A stretch of 64,000 bases of DNA from the NCBI GenBank assembly GCA_002362105.1, contig DETD01000030.1, positions 492 to 64,491 of the forward strand, in the 5' to 3' direction. This stretch comes from Bacteroidales bacterium UBA3297. GTDB taxonomy: Bacteria; Bacteroidota; Bacteroidia; Bacteroidales; Paludibacteraceae. Position numbers and translations under genes: made by a program. This document shows, in pieces, positions 49,322 through 58,908 of the stretch (position 1 is its first letter; each line of letters begins with the position of its first letter). The notes beneath the pieces were generated by a model, which saw nothing but the letters and a program-made list of their open reading frames with translations, did no database searches and was not told the DNA's origin.

Positions 49322-51422
49322 TTTCTTATCGTCGTCGGCTGCTTTTGCCTGTGGCGATGATGGCAGATTGAATAACTGCTACATGTTCAGCACTTACAAC
49401 CGTAATGAGCAAACTAGTTACGTTAAGCAGAACATCAGTTACTGGAAGCGCTATACTGGTAACCATTTTACCGATGAACAGATTCTTGCACAGTTGAACA
49501 ATACAGGTAACGAAAGTGCTACCGGAAACCAACTCCTAAACTATTTGAAGAGTAAGGGTGACAAGAATGCTGTGGAGTATTTAGAAAAACTGAAAGATGT
49601 GAAGAAGGCCGCCATCCTGAACGAAAACAGATGGAACTACCCTACCAAGGAAGAACTTGCGCAAAACCGTAAGGATTGGGCCGAAATATACAATTTTGCA
49701 GCTAACAAGCTGAAAGGAAAACGTACGCCACTCTCGAACCGCTATGTGCTGATGGCTATGCGCGGCGCTTTCTACTCGGGTAAAGACGATGCGCTTGGAC
49801 AGATTTGGTTGAGCAATGCCAAACAGGTTCACGAAAAAGACATTGCCGCACAATGCCAAGGTTATTTGGCAAGTAACTGGATTAAAACTGGCTGGACTGA
49901 AAAAGCCCGCGACTTTTACATTAAAACTGGTTCTTTAAATGACCTCCGCGCTAGTTTTCCCCAGGTTATCACCACTAAGACTATTAAGGAAATCTTCGAC
50001 AAATATCCTGATTCAAAGTCTTTCCCTTATGTGGTACAAGATTTTTTGAACGCTTCTTTCGCTACCCTCAGTGCTACTGAAAAAAATGCTAAACGCGATT
50101 CGCTTACCAAAATAGAGCTGGCCCGTTTTGTGAAGTTCTCAGGTTCGGCTGCCAAGGCAGGTACTACGCAAACGGCTTTATGGCTGTCGGCCAGAGCCTA
50201 TGCTATGTATTTGCTGGGTGTAGACAAGAAACAGGTGGCAAAAGCCCTGCAAGATGCACAAAAGGTGAAGTCGACTGCCCGTGTGGCCTACAACACCCGT
50301 TGTTTGCGTCTGATTTGCAATGCCGAGGTAGAGACAATCGACGCCAAATTTGAGACATTGCTGACAAAGGAGCTGACTTGGTTGCGAAACACAGCGGCAA
50401 AGGAAAAACCTTATTACGACTATGCCGACTACCATTTCCGTAACCACTATACCGATGTAATGGACCATGTGGTGCACGACATTCTGGTACCCCGTTACCT
50501 TGAGTTGCAGAAACCGGTAACAGCGGCTATTCTGGCCAATGTGGCAAACGAGTTGAACGAGACCCAGTATATTTACAATACCCGTTGTAGGTTGATTAAG
50601 CGCGACTCGACAAAAAAAGGTTGCAACAGCGATTACAGAACCGATGTTTTCCGTATGCTCGACACTATGTCTACCGAGTCGGTTATCAATTACTACAAGG
50701 TATTGACTGCCCTTGGCGGTACACCGTTCGAACAGTCGATGGTTCCTTTCTGCTATAGCAACAACAGCTACCTGTGTGACATTATTGCCACCAAGCTGAT
50801 GCGTGAATTCCAGTTCAAGCCGGCTATGGAGTACTTGAAAAAAGTAGACAGCAAGTATGTAACAGAAATGAATAATCTGCCTTATATGGCTTATTCGTTC
50901 ACTCCTGAATTCTGGGTATACCGAAACAGACAAAAAGCTGATCCGAAACTGCAGAAAAAACCATATACCAACAAGATGAATTTCTGCAAACAGATGTTGA
51001 AGTTGGAAGAAGCGGTTGCAAAAGCACAACAGAAGCAGAAGCTCGACGCCAAATATGCTGAAAATGCCTATGCGCTGGCTAAGGCTTATGTGCAGGCTTC
51101 GCCAAAAGGCGCGTGCTGGGCACTGACCAACTACTATTGGTCGCAGACGCAAGATTCAGCCGAAGTGGCTAGCAATGCCTACATCAAACGTGCTCTTACC
51201 TTGCTCCGTTCGGCCTATAGTGCCGATATGAGTGAAGACAATATGGTTCGCTGTCTCTCGGGACTCTTCTTCTTGAGTTATAATTATTCGACTTGTGGCG
51301 ACCAAGACAAACTCGCAAAGCTGCTCTGGAAGCTAAAAGACAGTGAAAGCGGTGAGGCACGCAGAATTAACAAGTGCGATGTGTTGAAGCACTATATTGC
51401 AGGCAACGGGCTACTTTTTTAA
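49287..51422 (+). CDS. Large secreted protein of unknown function
   Basis: 711 residues from the ATG at 49287, which gives a clean signal peptide (MRLKVFTLLAGSFLSSSAAFA); an ATG at 49257 would add 10 residues. The mature protein is rich in Ala, Lys and Tyr and appears mainly helical with TPR-like stretches (QKLDAKYAENAYALAKAYVQ, LGQIWLSNAKQVHEKDIAAQCQ), with motifs such as DDGRLNNCYMFSTYNRNE near the start. I do not recognise the family. It overlaps the upstream lipoprotein gene, so the two are co-expressed and probably work together at the cell envelope. Confidence 0.72.
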   Translation: MRLKVFTLLAGSFLSSSAAFACGDDGRLNNCYMFSTYNRNEQTSYVKQNISYWKRYTGNHFTDEQILAQLNNTGNESATGNQLLNYLKSKGDKNAVEYLEKLKDVKKAAILNENRWNYPTKEELAQNRKDWAEIYNFAANKLKGKRTPLSNRYVLMAMRGAFYSGKDDALGQIWLSNAKQVHEKDIAAQCQGYLASNWIKTGWTEKARDFYIKTGSLNDLRASFPQVITTKTIKEIFDKYPDSKSFPYVVQDFLNASFATLSATEKNAKRDSLTKIELARFVKFSGSAAKAGTTQTALWLSARAYAMYLLGVDKKQVAKALQDAQKVKSTARVAYNTRCLRLICNAEVETIDAKFETLLTKELTWLRNTAAKEKPYYDYADYHFRNHYTDVMDHVVHDILVPRYLELQKPVTAAILANVANELNETQYIYNTRCRLIKRDSTKKGCNSDYRTDVFRMLDTMSTESVINYYKVLTALGGTPFEQSMVPFCYSNNSYLCDIIATKLMREFQFKPAMEYLKKVDSKYVTEMNNLPYMAYSFTPEFWVYRNRQKADPKLQKKPYTNKMNFCKQMLKLEEAVAKAQQKQKLDAKYAENAYALAKAYVQASPKGACWALTNYYWSQTQDSAEVASNAYIKRALTLLRSAYSADMSEDNMVRCLSGLFFLSYNYSTCGDQDKLAKLLWKLKDSESGEARRINKCDVLKHYIAGNGLLF

Positions 51423-51505
51423 AGCTATTTGCTTGTCAATCAAAAAAATTGTGCGAATTTTGCAAAGAGAGTTGTTTATTTGTAGTTATCAAATTTCTGT
51501 TCGTT

Positions 51506-52444
51506 ATGTTATATATCGAAAATGGCGGAACACGTCTGGGTATTTTGCCTGATGTTGGAGGCCGAGTTGTTTTGCTTTCTCGAAATGGTGCGCCGAATAT
51601 CTTCAAGAGCGACTATAGGCTTTGGGACGAGGACGAGCGGTTGCAGCCAGCTGCCGACCAATTGGAATTCAGACCTTATAACGGACAGGAAGTTTGGGTC
51701 GGTCCGCAGTGCGAATGGTGGAGACACCAGGACTTGAACGAGGACCAGAAACACTCTACCCTGTTTTGGCCGCCTGATCCGTATATCAGTTACGGCGCCT
51801 TTACCGTTCAGCGCCATATATCTTGCGAAATTACTTTAGAGGGACCGGATAGCCCGATTAGTGGAGTCCGCCTGAAAAAGCATATTATGATTACAGCCGA
51901 CGGTGTTGTCCATTACGATGTGGAGGCCACCAACATCAGAAAGGAGCCTGTTTCTTGGGACCTTTGGCTGATTGCCCGTACCAATGGCAACAACCCTACT
52001 TTCGTTCCTGTTTCTTCTCCGTTCGATGTCCGTGTAACGGGTGCGACGCACCCCGACTGCGAAGGCGACGCTCCGTATATGCTTAAAGACGGTTATTTCA
52101 CTTTTACGCCCGAACGCAGAAGTTTTAGCTATTACGCTTGTACGGGAAAGGCGTTTATACGTCCGTCCCGTCCGTTTATTGCAACGCTTAGTGGCCGCGA
52201 CTTGCTGGTTATACGTTTCGAGCACCACAGTCAGGAACTGATACACCCTGCGCAAAGCGAAGTGGAGATTTATAATTACGCATCGTCGGACGACGATGTG
52301 CTGATGGAAATGGAATACCACTCGCCTTATACTACCCTGCAGCCCGGTGAAAGTATGAAAACATCTCAAACATGGCAAATTTTGCCTTTTAGCGGCTATG
52401 TTTCGCGCGAGATGATTACTTCCTTCCTCGATAGCCTGAAATAA
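51506..52444 (+). CDS. DUF4380-like protein (mutarotase-type fold)
   Basis: 312 residues from the ATG at 51506; the frame is open to 51374 inside the previous gene, but the natural start is MLYIENGGTRLGI. Segments GGRVVLLSRNGAPNIFKSD, NGQEVWVGPQCEWW and KHIMITADGVVHYDVEATNIRKEPVSWDLWLIART are those of a beta-sandwich related to aldose epimerases, annotated as DUF4380. There is no signal peptide. A sugar-binding or sugar-modifying role is possible but unproven. Followed by a terminator. Confidence 0.72.
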   Translation: MLYIENGGTRLGILPDVGGRVVLLSRNGAPNIFKSDYRLWDEDERLQPAADQLEFRPYNGQEVWVGPQCEWWRHQDLNEDQKHSTLFWPPDPYISYGAFTVQRHISCEITLEGPDSPISGVRLKKHIMITADGVVHYDVEATNIRKEPVSWDLWLIARTNGNNPTFVPVSSPFDVRVTGATHPDCEGDAPYMLKDGYFTFTPERRSFSYYACTGKAFIRPSRPFIATLSGRDLLVIRFEHHSQELIHPAQSEVEIYNYASSDDDVLMEMEYHSPYTTLQPGESMKTSQTWQILPFSGYVSREMITSFLDSLK

Positions 52445-52515
52445 CGCCACGGCGGTGGAAAAGCGCTTCATATTGAACGTACGTTTCCGGCCGTTCCGAT
52501 AAGAAAACACTTTAT

Positions 52516-52548
52516 ACAGGTTTCCTCTAATCAGGGAACCTGTTTTTT
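52516..52548 (+). terminator. Terminator after the DUF4380-like gene
   Basis: ACAGGTTTCC and GGGAACCTGT form a 10-base-pair stem with one G-T pair and an 8-base loop, followed by TTTTT. Confidence 0.85.
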
Positions 52549-52613
52549 ATGTCCATCGGGTTGGAAGTAACGGTAGAAAAACAGTAGCTAGACGGTCGGT
52601 TTCGGTAGTAGAC

Positions 52614-52707
52614 AAAAAAAAGCAACGCACCAAGCGCTGCTTTTTCTCTTTAACACACATTTGGTTTAAGCTAAAATGTAGTTGTGTTGTTTCTAAGTTT
52701 GCTTTAC
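52614..52707 (-). ncRNA. Candidate small RNA downstream of hrpB
   Basis: About 94 bases, read on the minus strand, from the start expected for the TAACTTTG element at 52714-52721 to a terminator. Its first half can fold through ACATTT/AAATGT with outer CACA/TGTG pairs; its 3' end is a stem AAAAAGCAGCGC/GCGTTGCTTTTT with loop TTGGT and a T-run. It could instead be just the terminator of hrpB with an incidental promoter match. Confidence 0.45.
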
Positions 52708-52713
52708 ACACTG

Positions 52714-52721
52714 CAAAGTTA
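52714..52721 (-). promoter_or_regulatory. Promoter -7 element of the small RNA candidate
   Basis: TAACTTTG on the minus strand, exact TAnnTTTG match, within the gap after hrpB. No clear -33 element. Confidence 0.5.
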
Positions 52722-52791
52722 GTATAAAAAGTTGACACCACCTCTAAAAAGAGTTCCAAATAAGGGGTAATATCGTATCAAAAATGCAAAA

Positions 52792-55308
52792 TCAGCCGTT
52801 TTTGTGCTTATTTACGCCTCTTGTGGCCTCTGCTTCCAGCGGATTGTCGGGCCAGTAGTGCTTCGGATAGCGTCGTTTCAACTCTTTTCTGACTTCGAAA
52901 TAGGTATTGTTCCAGAAGCTCCGCAGGTCTTGTGTCAGCTGTACTGGCTTAAATCCGGGCGACAGCAGTTCCATCAGTACCGGTTGTTTGCCATCGTTTA
53001 CGCAGGGGGTTTCGGTAAGTCCGAAACATTCTTGTAGTCTAACGCAGAGAACAGGTGCCTCGGCGCCTTGCCGGTAGTCGATGCGGATGCGGCTTCCTGT
53101 CGGAACAGTGATGTGGGTAGGTGCCAGTCGGTCTACTGCCAGCTGTTGTTCGTAGGTCAGCAGTGTGGTTAGGGCTTTTACCAAATCTATTTTTTTCAAC
53201 TCGGCTGTTGAGGTGGCCAGTTGGCCGTTGTTGTCGAGGAAGAAGGGGAGCCATTCGTCGGCGCGGGCCAACACATTATCGGTCGAGAGGTTTGGCAGTT
53301 CCAGTTCGGGATGCCAGCCAGCCACACAAGCCACCCGTCTTTGCAGGCGTCCGACTTCGTCGTTAAAGTCGAACATACTGTTGCCCTCTTTCGTTGCTGC
53401 CTGACAGATGGCCGAAATAATTTCGCTCCGGTCTGTGTCGTGCAAAGGTTTGGCTTCAACAACCAGACAGCCGATGCGTTTTTCCTGTTGTGCCACTATG
53501 CGCCCTTGTTTATTGTCCCAGGCCACGGTGTTTTTTTGTGTGAGTAGGTGCTGTATGGTAGCAGTGTGGAGTGGTGCCGCAAGAAACACTCTTCCGCCTG
53601 CCGTATTCATAGTAGCGATAGCCACCCAGTCGGAAGCAGCCAGCTGGTCGTTTTTCGAGAAAACGGCTGTGTCGCCGCTGGCGGTGCGGAAGTGTCCGCA
53701 GTTGTCGGTAGCCGCAGCAACACGTTCTGGGTATGCGGTAGCTATCAGTGCTCCGGTGTCTATAGGATCGGGAATAGAGTTATCTTCCTCTACCCGTGCA
53801 AGAGTACGGTATTCTCTGGCAATTTGTGCAATCCGGCTCCACTTGCCTTCGGTGTGTTTTTGTCGCGCGTTGCGCAGAAGGGCTATACGGGTGCTTATAT
53901 CGGCATCGTTGTCGTTTCCGGCCAGTGGGTCCTTTTCTTCAATTAAGGCCGCTACATCGGCCGCTAGGGCCTTTAAATCGTTATTTTGACCGAGGGCTAG
54001 CATTCTTGCAATGCGTGGGTGGCAGGGCATTTCCGCCATCGTTTTGCCCAAAGTGGTAATTTTTCCGTTCGTGTCGGTCGCACCCAGCAGTTTCAGTAGC
54101 CGTTCGGCTTGGGCTACGTTTCCTGTTGGGGGTGGTGTCAGCCATGGTAGCCGGCTGATGTCGCTTTCGCCCCATGCCGCAACGTCGAGTACAACGGGCG
54201 CAAGGTCGGCGTTTAGTATTTCTGGAGTGCGGCAGTCTTCCATCCGGTGTTCGGTGGCCAAGGTCCACAAGCGGTAGCAACAGCCTGGAGCCAGACGTCC
54301 GGCTCGTCCGGCACGCTGTGTGGCCATGTCGAGGCTGATGCGTTGGGTGGTCATGTGACTTAGTCCGTTACGCTGGTCAAACACCATGGTCCGGCATAGT
54401 CCGGAGTCGACCACAATGCGTACGCCCTCGATAGTAAGCGAAGTTTCGGCGATAGAGGTAGCCAGAACCACTTTCCGCCCGCCATTGGCCGAGGGCATAA
54501 TAGCCTTTTTCTGTTCTTGTGGTGGAAGTAGTCCGTAGAGCGGATATATGGCCGTGTTGCCCAACGAGGTACCCAGTAACTCCTGGCAGCGCAGAATCTC
54601 GCCCTGGCCGGGTAGGAAGGCGAGGATGTCGCCCTCTTCTTGAGCGTGGGCTTGGCGTATGGTGCGGGCCACCAGCTCGGCAACATTGAAGTTGTCGGCC
54701 TCTTCGTTTGTGTGTATTATGTTTACGGGAAACATCCGCCCCTCGCTGTTGACTACCGGTGCCTGCAACTGCTTGCTAATGGCACTGGCGTCGATGGTGG
54801 CAGACATCAGTACAATACGCAGGTCGGGTCTGACTACCTGCTGTGCCTCTCGTGTAAGTGCTAGTGCAACGTCAGACGGTAAGCTGCGTTCGTGAAATTC
54901 GTCGAAAATGACTATAGAGACACCTTCCAGCATGGGGTCGTTTACCAGCATGCGCGAAAGAATGCCTTCGGTAAGGACTTCAATGCGGGTTTGGCTGCTG
55001 ACCTTCTTTTCAAAACGGACACGGTAGCCTACGGTTTGGCCTACGGGCTCGTGCAAAAGGTCGGCCATGCGTTCGGCTATTTGTTTGGCGGCAAGCCTGC
55101 GCGGTTCAAGCATCAGAATCTTGCCTCCGTCGTCGATGCTGTCGAGTAGGGTGAGCGGGAGCAGGGTAGACTTACCCGCGCCGGGGGCGGCGGTCACTAC
55201 CAGCCTGTTGTGTTCCTTCAGTTGTTGGTTGACTTCACCGGCAATGGCAAAAGCCGGCAGATGCCTTACAGACTCTACATCGGTCAAATGTCGGTATTCG
55301 TTGCCCAT
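52792..55308 (-). CDS. hrpB: ATP-dependent RNA helicase-like protein HrpB
   Basis: 838 residues, normal for HrpB. DEAH-type motor: VVTAAPGAGKSTLLPLTL (Walker A), MLEPRRLAAKQIAERMA, DEFHERS (DExH box), LMSATIDA, LATSIAETSLTI and QRAGRAGRLAPG (motif VI). The C-terminal HrpB domain includes PVLMELLSPGFKPVQLTQDLRSFW and KRRYPKHYWPDNPLEA. The family is related to RNA helicases but its role is poorly known. It starts 5 bases after hflX, in the mlaE-mlaF-mutL-hflX-hrpB run. Confidence 0.94.
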   Translation of the reverse strand: MGNEYRHLTDVESVRHLPAFAIAGEVNQQLKEHNRLVVTAAPGAGKSTLLPLTLLDSIDDGGKILMLEPRRLAAKQIAERMADLLHEPVGQTVGYRVRFEKKVSSQTRIEVLTEGILSRMLVNDPMLEGVSIVIFDEFHERSLPSDVALALTREAQQVVRPDLRIVLMSATIDASAISKQLQAPVVNSEGRMFPVNIIHTNEEADNFNVAELVARTIRQAHAQEEGDILAFLPGQGEILRCQELLGTSLGNTAIYPLYGLLPPQEQKKAIMPSANGGRKVVLATSIAETSLTIEGVRIVVDSGLCRTMVFDQRNGLSHMTTQRISLDMATQRAGRAGRLAPGCCYRLWTLATEHRMEDCRTPEILNADLAPVVLDVAAWGESDISRLPWLTPPPTGNVAQAERLLKLLGATDTNGKITTLGKTMAEMPCHPRIARMLALGQNNDLKALAADVAALIEEKDPLAGNDNDADISTRIALLRNARQKHTEGKWSRIAQIAREYRTLARVEEDNSIPDPIDTGALIATAYPERVAAATDNCGHFRTASGDTAVFSKNDQLAASDWVAIATMNTAGGRVFLAAPLHTATIQHLLTQKNTVAWDNKQGRIVAQQEKRIGCLVVEAKPLHDTDRSEIISAICQAATKEGNSMFDFNDEVGRLQRRVACVAGWHPELELPNLSTDNVLARADEWLPFFLDNNGQLATSTAELKKIDLVKALTTLLTYEQQLAVDRLAPTHITVPTGSRIRIDYRQGAEAPVLCVRLQECFGLTETPCVNDGKQPVLMELLSPGFKPVQLTQDLRSFWNNTYFEVRKELKRRYPKHYWPDNPLEAEATRGVNKHKNG

Positions 55309-55313
55309 GCCGC

Positions 55314-56564
55314 TTATTCGATGACGTTGCTGTCTTCGTCGTAGATTTGGTAGAGGAAGTCGTTGTAAGGGAAACGCTGTACGTGTATTTCCTTCACCTT
55401 TTGGTAGAGCATTTGTTTCAGCTCTTCAATGTTGGTCCGTTCGTGGGCCGAAATGAAGACACAGTTGTTGTTTTGTTTTGCCATCCACATGTTTTTCAGT
55501 TCGTCGAGGCTGTAGTTCTCGCGCTTTTTAGGGGTGAGGTCGTCTTCTTCCTTCTGCACATAGGTGAAGGCGTCGATCTTGTTGAAGATGTAGATGACTG
55601 GTTTTTCAGTCTTGTCGATTTCCGCAAGGGTTTTTTCCACCACTTCAATCTGGTCTTCAAAACCAGGGTGCGAAATATCGATAACATGTAGCAGCAGGTC
55701 GGCCTCGCGTACTTCGTCGAGTGTCGATTTGAACGATTCGATAAGGTCGTGTGGCAGTTTGCGGATGAAGCCGACAGTGTCTGACAGCAAGAACGGCAAA
55801 TTAGACACTGTAACTTTGCGAACGGTAGTATCTAGTGTTGCGAATAGTTTATTCTCAGCGAATACATCGCTCTTACTCAGCAAGTTCATTAAAGTAGACT
55901 TGCCGACGTTGGTATAACCCACTAAAGCCACTCGGGTCAGCTTTCCGCGGTTCTTTCGCTGTATGGCTTTCTGCTTGTCGATGTCGACCAGTTGTTCTTT
56001 CAGCAGTGAAATACGGTCGAGAATGATACGGCGGTCGGTTTCAATCTGGGTCTCACCAGGTCCGCGCATACCAATACCGCCTCGCTGGCGTTCCAAGTGG
56101 GTCCACATGCGGGTCAGGCGTGGTAGCAGGTATTTGTATTGTGCCAGTGCCACCTGTGTTTTTGCGTGGGCCGTTTGGGCGCGTTTGGCAAAGATGTCGA
56201 GAATAAGGCTGGTACGGTCTAGTACTTTCACCTCTAGTTCCTTTTCGATAATCTGCAACTGTTTGGGCGAGAGTTCGTCGTCGAATATAGCCAAGCCGAT
56301 GGCCGTTTCGGGGTCCTCGCTCATATCTTTGATGTATTCCTTAATTTCTTGCAGTTTACCCTGTCCCACGAAGGTAGAGGGGTGCGGATAATCTACTTTC
56401 TGGAAGAACTTCTTTTGTGGGAAAGCGCCAGCCGTTTCACAGAGGAAGGCGAGTTCGTTGATGTACTCGTTCTCTTTCTGTTCGTTCTGTTGGGGCGTGA
56501 TGAGTCCGATGAGGACAGCGTTTTCATCGTATATTTCGGTTTTAATGTTCTTGTTGTCTGCCAT
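55314..56564 (-). CDS. hflX: Ribosome-associated GTPase HflX
   Basis: 416 residues. An N-terminal HflX domain (AGAFPQKKFFQKVDYPHPSTFVGQGK), the linker with RQRGGIGMRGPGETQIETDRR, and the G domain from about 200: GYTNVGKSTLMN (G1), DTTVRK, LSDTVGFIRKLP (G3), FNKIDAF (G4) and a late FISAHE (G5). It splits stalled ribosomes under stress. It lies 18 bases after mutL. Confidence 0.95.
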   Translation of the reverse strand: MADNKNIKTEIYDENAVLIGLITPQQNEQKENEYINELAFLCETAGAFPQKKFFQKVDYPHPSTFVGQGKLQEIKEYIKDMSEDPETAIGLAIFDDELSPKQLQIIEKELEVKVLDRTSLILDIFAKRAQTAHAKTQVALAQYKYLLPRLTRMWTHLERQRGGIGMRGPGETQIETDRRIILDRISLLKEQLVDIDKQKAIQRKNRGKLTRVALVGYTNVGKSTLMNLLSKSDVFAENKLFATLDTTVRKVTVSNLPFLLSDTVGFIRKLPHDLIESFKSTLDEVREADLLLHVIDISHPGFEDQIEVVEKTLAEIDKTEKPVIYIFNKIDAFTYVQKEEDDLTPKKRENYSLDELKNMWMAKQNNNCVFISAHERTNIEELKQMLYQKVKEIHVQRFPYNDFLYQIYDEDSNVIE

Positions 56565-56582
56565 AATTGTGTTGAAATTAGG

Positions 56583-58523
56583 TTAGCGGAAACGTTTGCT
56601 GATGTCGTCATCGCCAATAATGGCGATGATGGTTTTGTTGTCGGGGGTAAGGGTATGGTTGCTGCACGAGAACAGGTCGTTGATGAGTTGGTTCACCTCG
56701 GCCTGTTGCAGTTTTTGGCCGCTGCGTATGGCGGCGCTTCGGGCTTGCGCCATAGCCATGGTGCGTAGCAGCTCGTCTTTGGCGCTTCGGTCTTGGCACT
56801 TCACAGCCTCTATAATGTCGGTAATGAAGTTTTTAGCCTCCCGGTCGCCGTTATTGGCGGGAACTCCGCCCACCATAAAGGTATTGTTGCCTAACGAAGA
56901 TATGTCGTAGCCTATTTCAGCCAAGTCGTCCTTTATTTCCTCCAACACCAGAGCGTCGGCGCTACTCAGGTCGAACTGTTCGGGGTAGAGTAGGCGTTGG
57001 CAGGCCGTTTTGTGCTGCTCAAGGTTGGCCAGGCAACGGTCGTAGAGTATGCGGAAGTGGGCCCTGTGCTGGTCAATGCACATTAGTCCGGACTTCACTT
57101 GTGTGAGGATGTATTTGTTCTGGTACTGCAAAAACTCGTTACCTGTCAGTTTCAAGTCTGTGTTGGGTGTGGAGTCGAGGTCCAGACTGCTCTGGGTATA
57201 CGATGTAGCACCAATCAGCACATCGTCGGTATCGTCGGGCTGGTTGCTGGTTTGTTCAACAAAGGTGTTGAAGTCTTGGTCGTCGTCGCCCGGTGTTTCA
57301 GTCTGGAAACTGGTATCGGTGTGAGCCGTCCTTCCCGATTCGAAGCCCTCGTACAGGCTTTCCCAGTTGCGCAGGTTCCGGTCGCTGGCTGGTCCGGCGC
57401 TACCTCCCGCACCGCTGTTGAAAGGGTTGTAGGAGTTGTCGGTGTGTATTTTCGGTTCCACAGTGTGTTCTGGCCGGTTCAGGTACGACGGAATGTCGAC
57501 CATTCCTTCAGTGTCGAAATCGATGGAGCCTTGCACGTTGCAACGTCCTAGTCCGGCCCGCACGGCAGCCAGGATGATAGGGAAAATTTCCTGTTCGTTC
57601 TTGAACTTGATTTCCGTCTTTGTAGGGTGTACGTTCACGTCGATGCTGGCAGGGTCAACATCGAGGTAGATGAAGAAGGTAGGCTTGGTGCCGGCGGCAA
57701 TCATGCGGTCGTAAGCCGTGTTCACTGCCTTTTGGAAATAGGGGTGCTTCATGTAGCGTCCGTTCACGAAGAAGAACTGTTTGTCGTTCCGCTGTTTAGC
57801 CGTTTCGGGGCTGCCAATGAAGCCGTGTATCTTAACCAGGTCAGACTCGGCACTGATGGAGTAGAGCTGGTTGTTGATGTTTTTACCGAAAATGTGGGTA
57901 ATGCGTTCGCGCAGGCTGGTTGCAGGAAGAATATAGCATTTTTGGTCGTTGTGGACGAGGTCGAATGCAATATCGGGGTAGACCAGTGCGATGTTTTTGA
58001 AACTGGTGTCGATGGCTCCGAATTCGGTCGCATTGCTTTTTAAGAAGTTGCGCCGGGCAGGAATGTTGTAGAAGAGGTTCTTCATGCACACGTTGGTACC
58101 GACTGGGCAGGTGCAGGGTTCTTGGCTGTCTACCTTGCCGCCGTTAATGCAGATGTGTGTGCCCATTTCGTCGTCGGCCTGTCTGGTAACCAGTTCCACT
58201 TGTGCCACAGCGGCGATAGAGGCCAGGGCCTCGCCTCTGAACCCCATGGTCATAAGGGTGAAGAGGTCTTCTGCCTTCCGTATTTTGCTGGTGGCGTGTC
58301 GTTCAAAAGCCATACGGGCGTCGGTAGGGCTCATACCCTTGCCGTCGTCAATAACTTGGACCAGGTTGCGTCCGGCTTCCTTTATAATCAGTTGGATGTG
58401 TTTTGCACCCGCGTCGATGGCGTTTTCCACCAGTTCTTTAACAGCCGATGCGGGGCGTTGAACCACCTCACCGGCGGCAATCTGGTTGGCTACGGTATCG
58501 GGTAGCAGGTGTATTATATCCAT
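56583..58523 (-). CDS. mutL: DNA mismatch repair protein MutL
   Basis: 646 residues. The GHKL ATPase N-terminus is intact: IAAGEVVQRPASAVKELVENAIDAGA (motif I), DDGKGM (motif II), TMGFRGEALASI (motif III). The C-terminal dimerisation domain begins near residue 460. The endonuclease motif DQHA-x2-E-x4-E of many MutL proteins here reads DQHRAHFRILYD, with F in place of the first Glu and Asp for the second, so nicking activity may be weak or absent. Between mutL and mlaF lies a small membrane-protein gene. Confidence 0.95.
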   Translation of the reverse strand: MDIIHLLPDTVANQIAAGEVVQRPASAVKELVENAIDAGAKHIQLIIKEAGRNLVQVIDDGKGMSPTDARMAFERHATSKIRKAEDLFTLMTMGFRGEALASIAAVAQVELVTRQADDEMGTHICINGGKVDSQEPCTCPVGTNVCMKNLFYNIPARRNFLKSNATEFGAIDTSFKNIALVYPDIAFDLVHNDQKCYILPATSLRERITHIFGKNINNQLYSISAESDLVKIHGFIGSPETAKQRNDKQFFFVNGRYMKHPYFQKAVNTAYDRMIAAGTKPTFFIYLDVDPASIDVNVHPTKTEIKFKNEQEIFPIILAAVRAGLGRCNVQGSIDFDTEGMVDIPSYLNRPEHTVEPKIHTDNSYNPFNSGAGGSAGPASDRNLRNWESLYEGFESGRTAHTDTSFQTETPGDDDQDFNTFVEQTSNQPDDTDDVLIGATSYTQSSLDLDSTPNTDLKLTGNEFLQYQNKYILTQVKSGLMCIDQHRAHFRILYDRCLANLEQHKTACQRLLYPEQFDLSSADALVLEEIKDDLAEIGYDISSLGNNTFMVGGVPANNGDREAKNFITDIIEAVKCQDRSAKDELLRTMAMAQARSAAIRSGQKLQQAEVNQLINDLFSCSNHTLTPDNKTIIAIIGDDDISKRFR

Positions 58524-58581
58524 ATCTCAGTTTCGCTATTGATTTATGTTTGGAAAAAACGGCCTGACATCTAGCAGGTGT

Positions 58582-58863
58582 TTAATGTAGCATGTAGGCC
58601 AGCGCAGCAATAAGCAGGCAGATAACAACCGCCATACGGAAGGTGTTAGTCTGGCTGGTCAGCGCTTTTTCTTTGCGCTGGTTGGTCAGAAATCCACGTT
58701 TCAGGGTGGACTTGGGTTTCAGGTTCGGATTCCCATGTTCGTTTTCCACCTCCTGTCTGATGCGTTGTTGGCGTTCCTCACGCTCTTCCTTGTCTTTATC
58801 CCAATAGATGGGTATATGTTCGAATTGGCGGACTGGCCGTGTTTTGAAAAAATTGAAGAACAT
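58582..58863 (-). CDS. Small protein with C-terminal membrane helix
   Basis: 93 residues. A charged part (DKDKEEREERQQRIRQEVENEH) predicts a short coiled coil, and the C-terminal 20 residues (MAVVICLLIAALAYMLH) form one membrane helix, so it is likely tail-anchored in the inner membrane. I do not recognise the family. It lies between mlaF (45 bases) and mutL (58 bases). Confidence 0.65.
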   Translation of the reverse strand: MFFNFFKTRPVRQFEHIPIYWDKDKEEREERQQRIRQEVENEHGNPNLKPKSTLKRGFLTNQRKEKALTSQTNTFRMAVVICLLIAALAYMLH

Positions 58864-58908
58864 GCTGTCAGGTGTTTAAACGTTGGTAAATAACAAGTCC
58901 ACTAAAGT

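Larger units (their letters stand above)
52445..52791. other. Intergenic region between convergent genes, with a small RNA candidate
   Basis: 347 bases. It holds the plus-strand terminator at 52516-52548, a second hairpin at 52614-52645 with a T-run on the minus strand, and a minus-strand promoter element at 52714-52721. A 70-codon minus-strand frame across this area overlaps both hairpins and looks like chance. Confidence 0.6.

Noticed and set aside
50178..51152. 324-codon minus-strand frame opposite the 711-residue secreted protein
   Set aside because: The plus strand has a signal peptide and overlaps the previous gene in a normal way; the antisense frame has neither.
52547..52759. 70-codon minus-strand frame after hrpB
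   Set aside because: It crosses two hairpins and a promoter element and resembles no protein.
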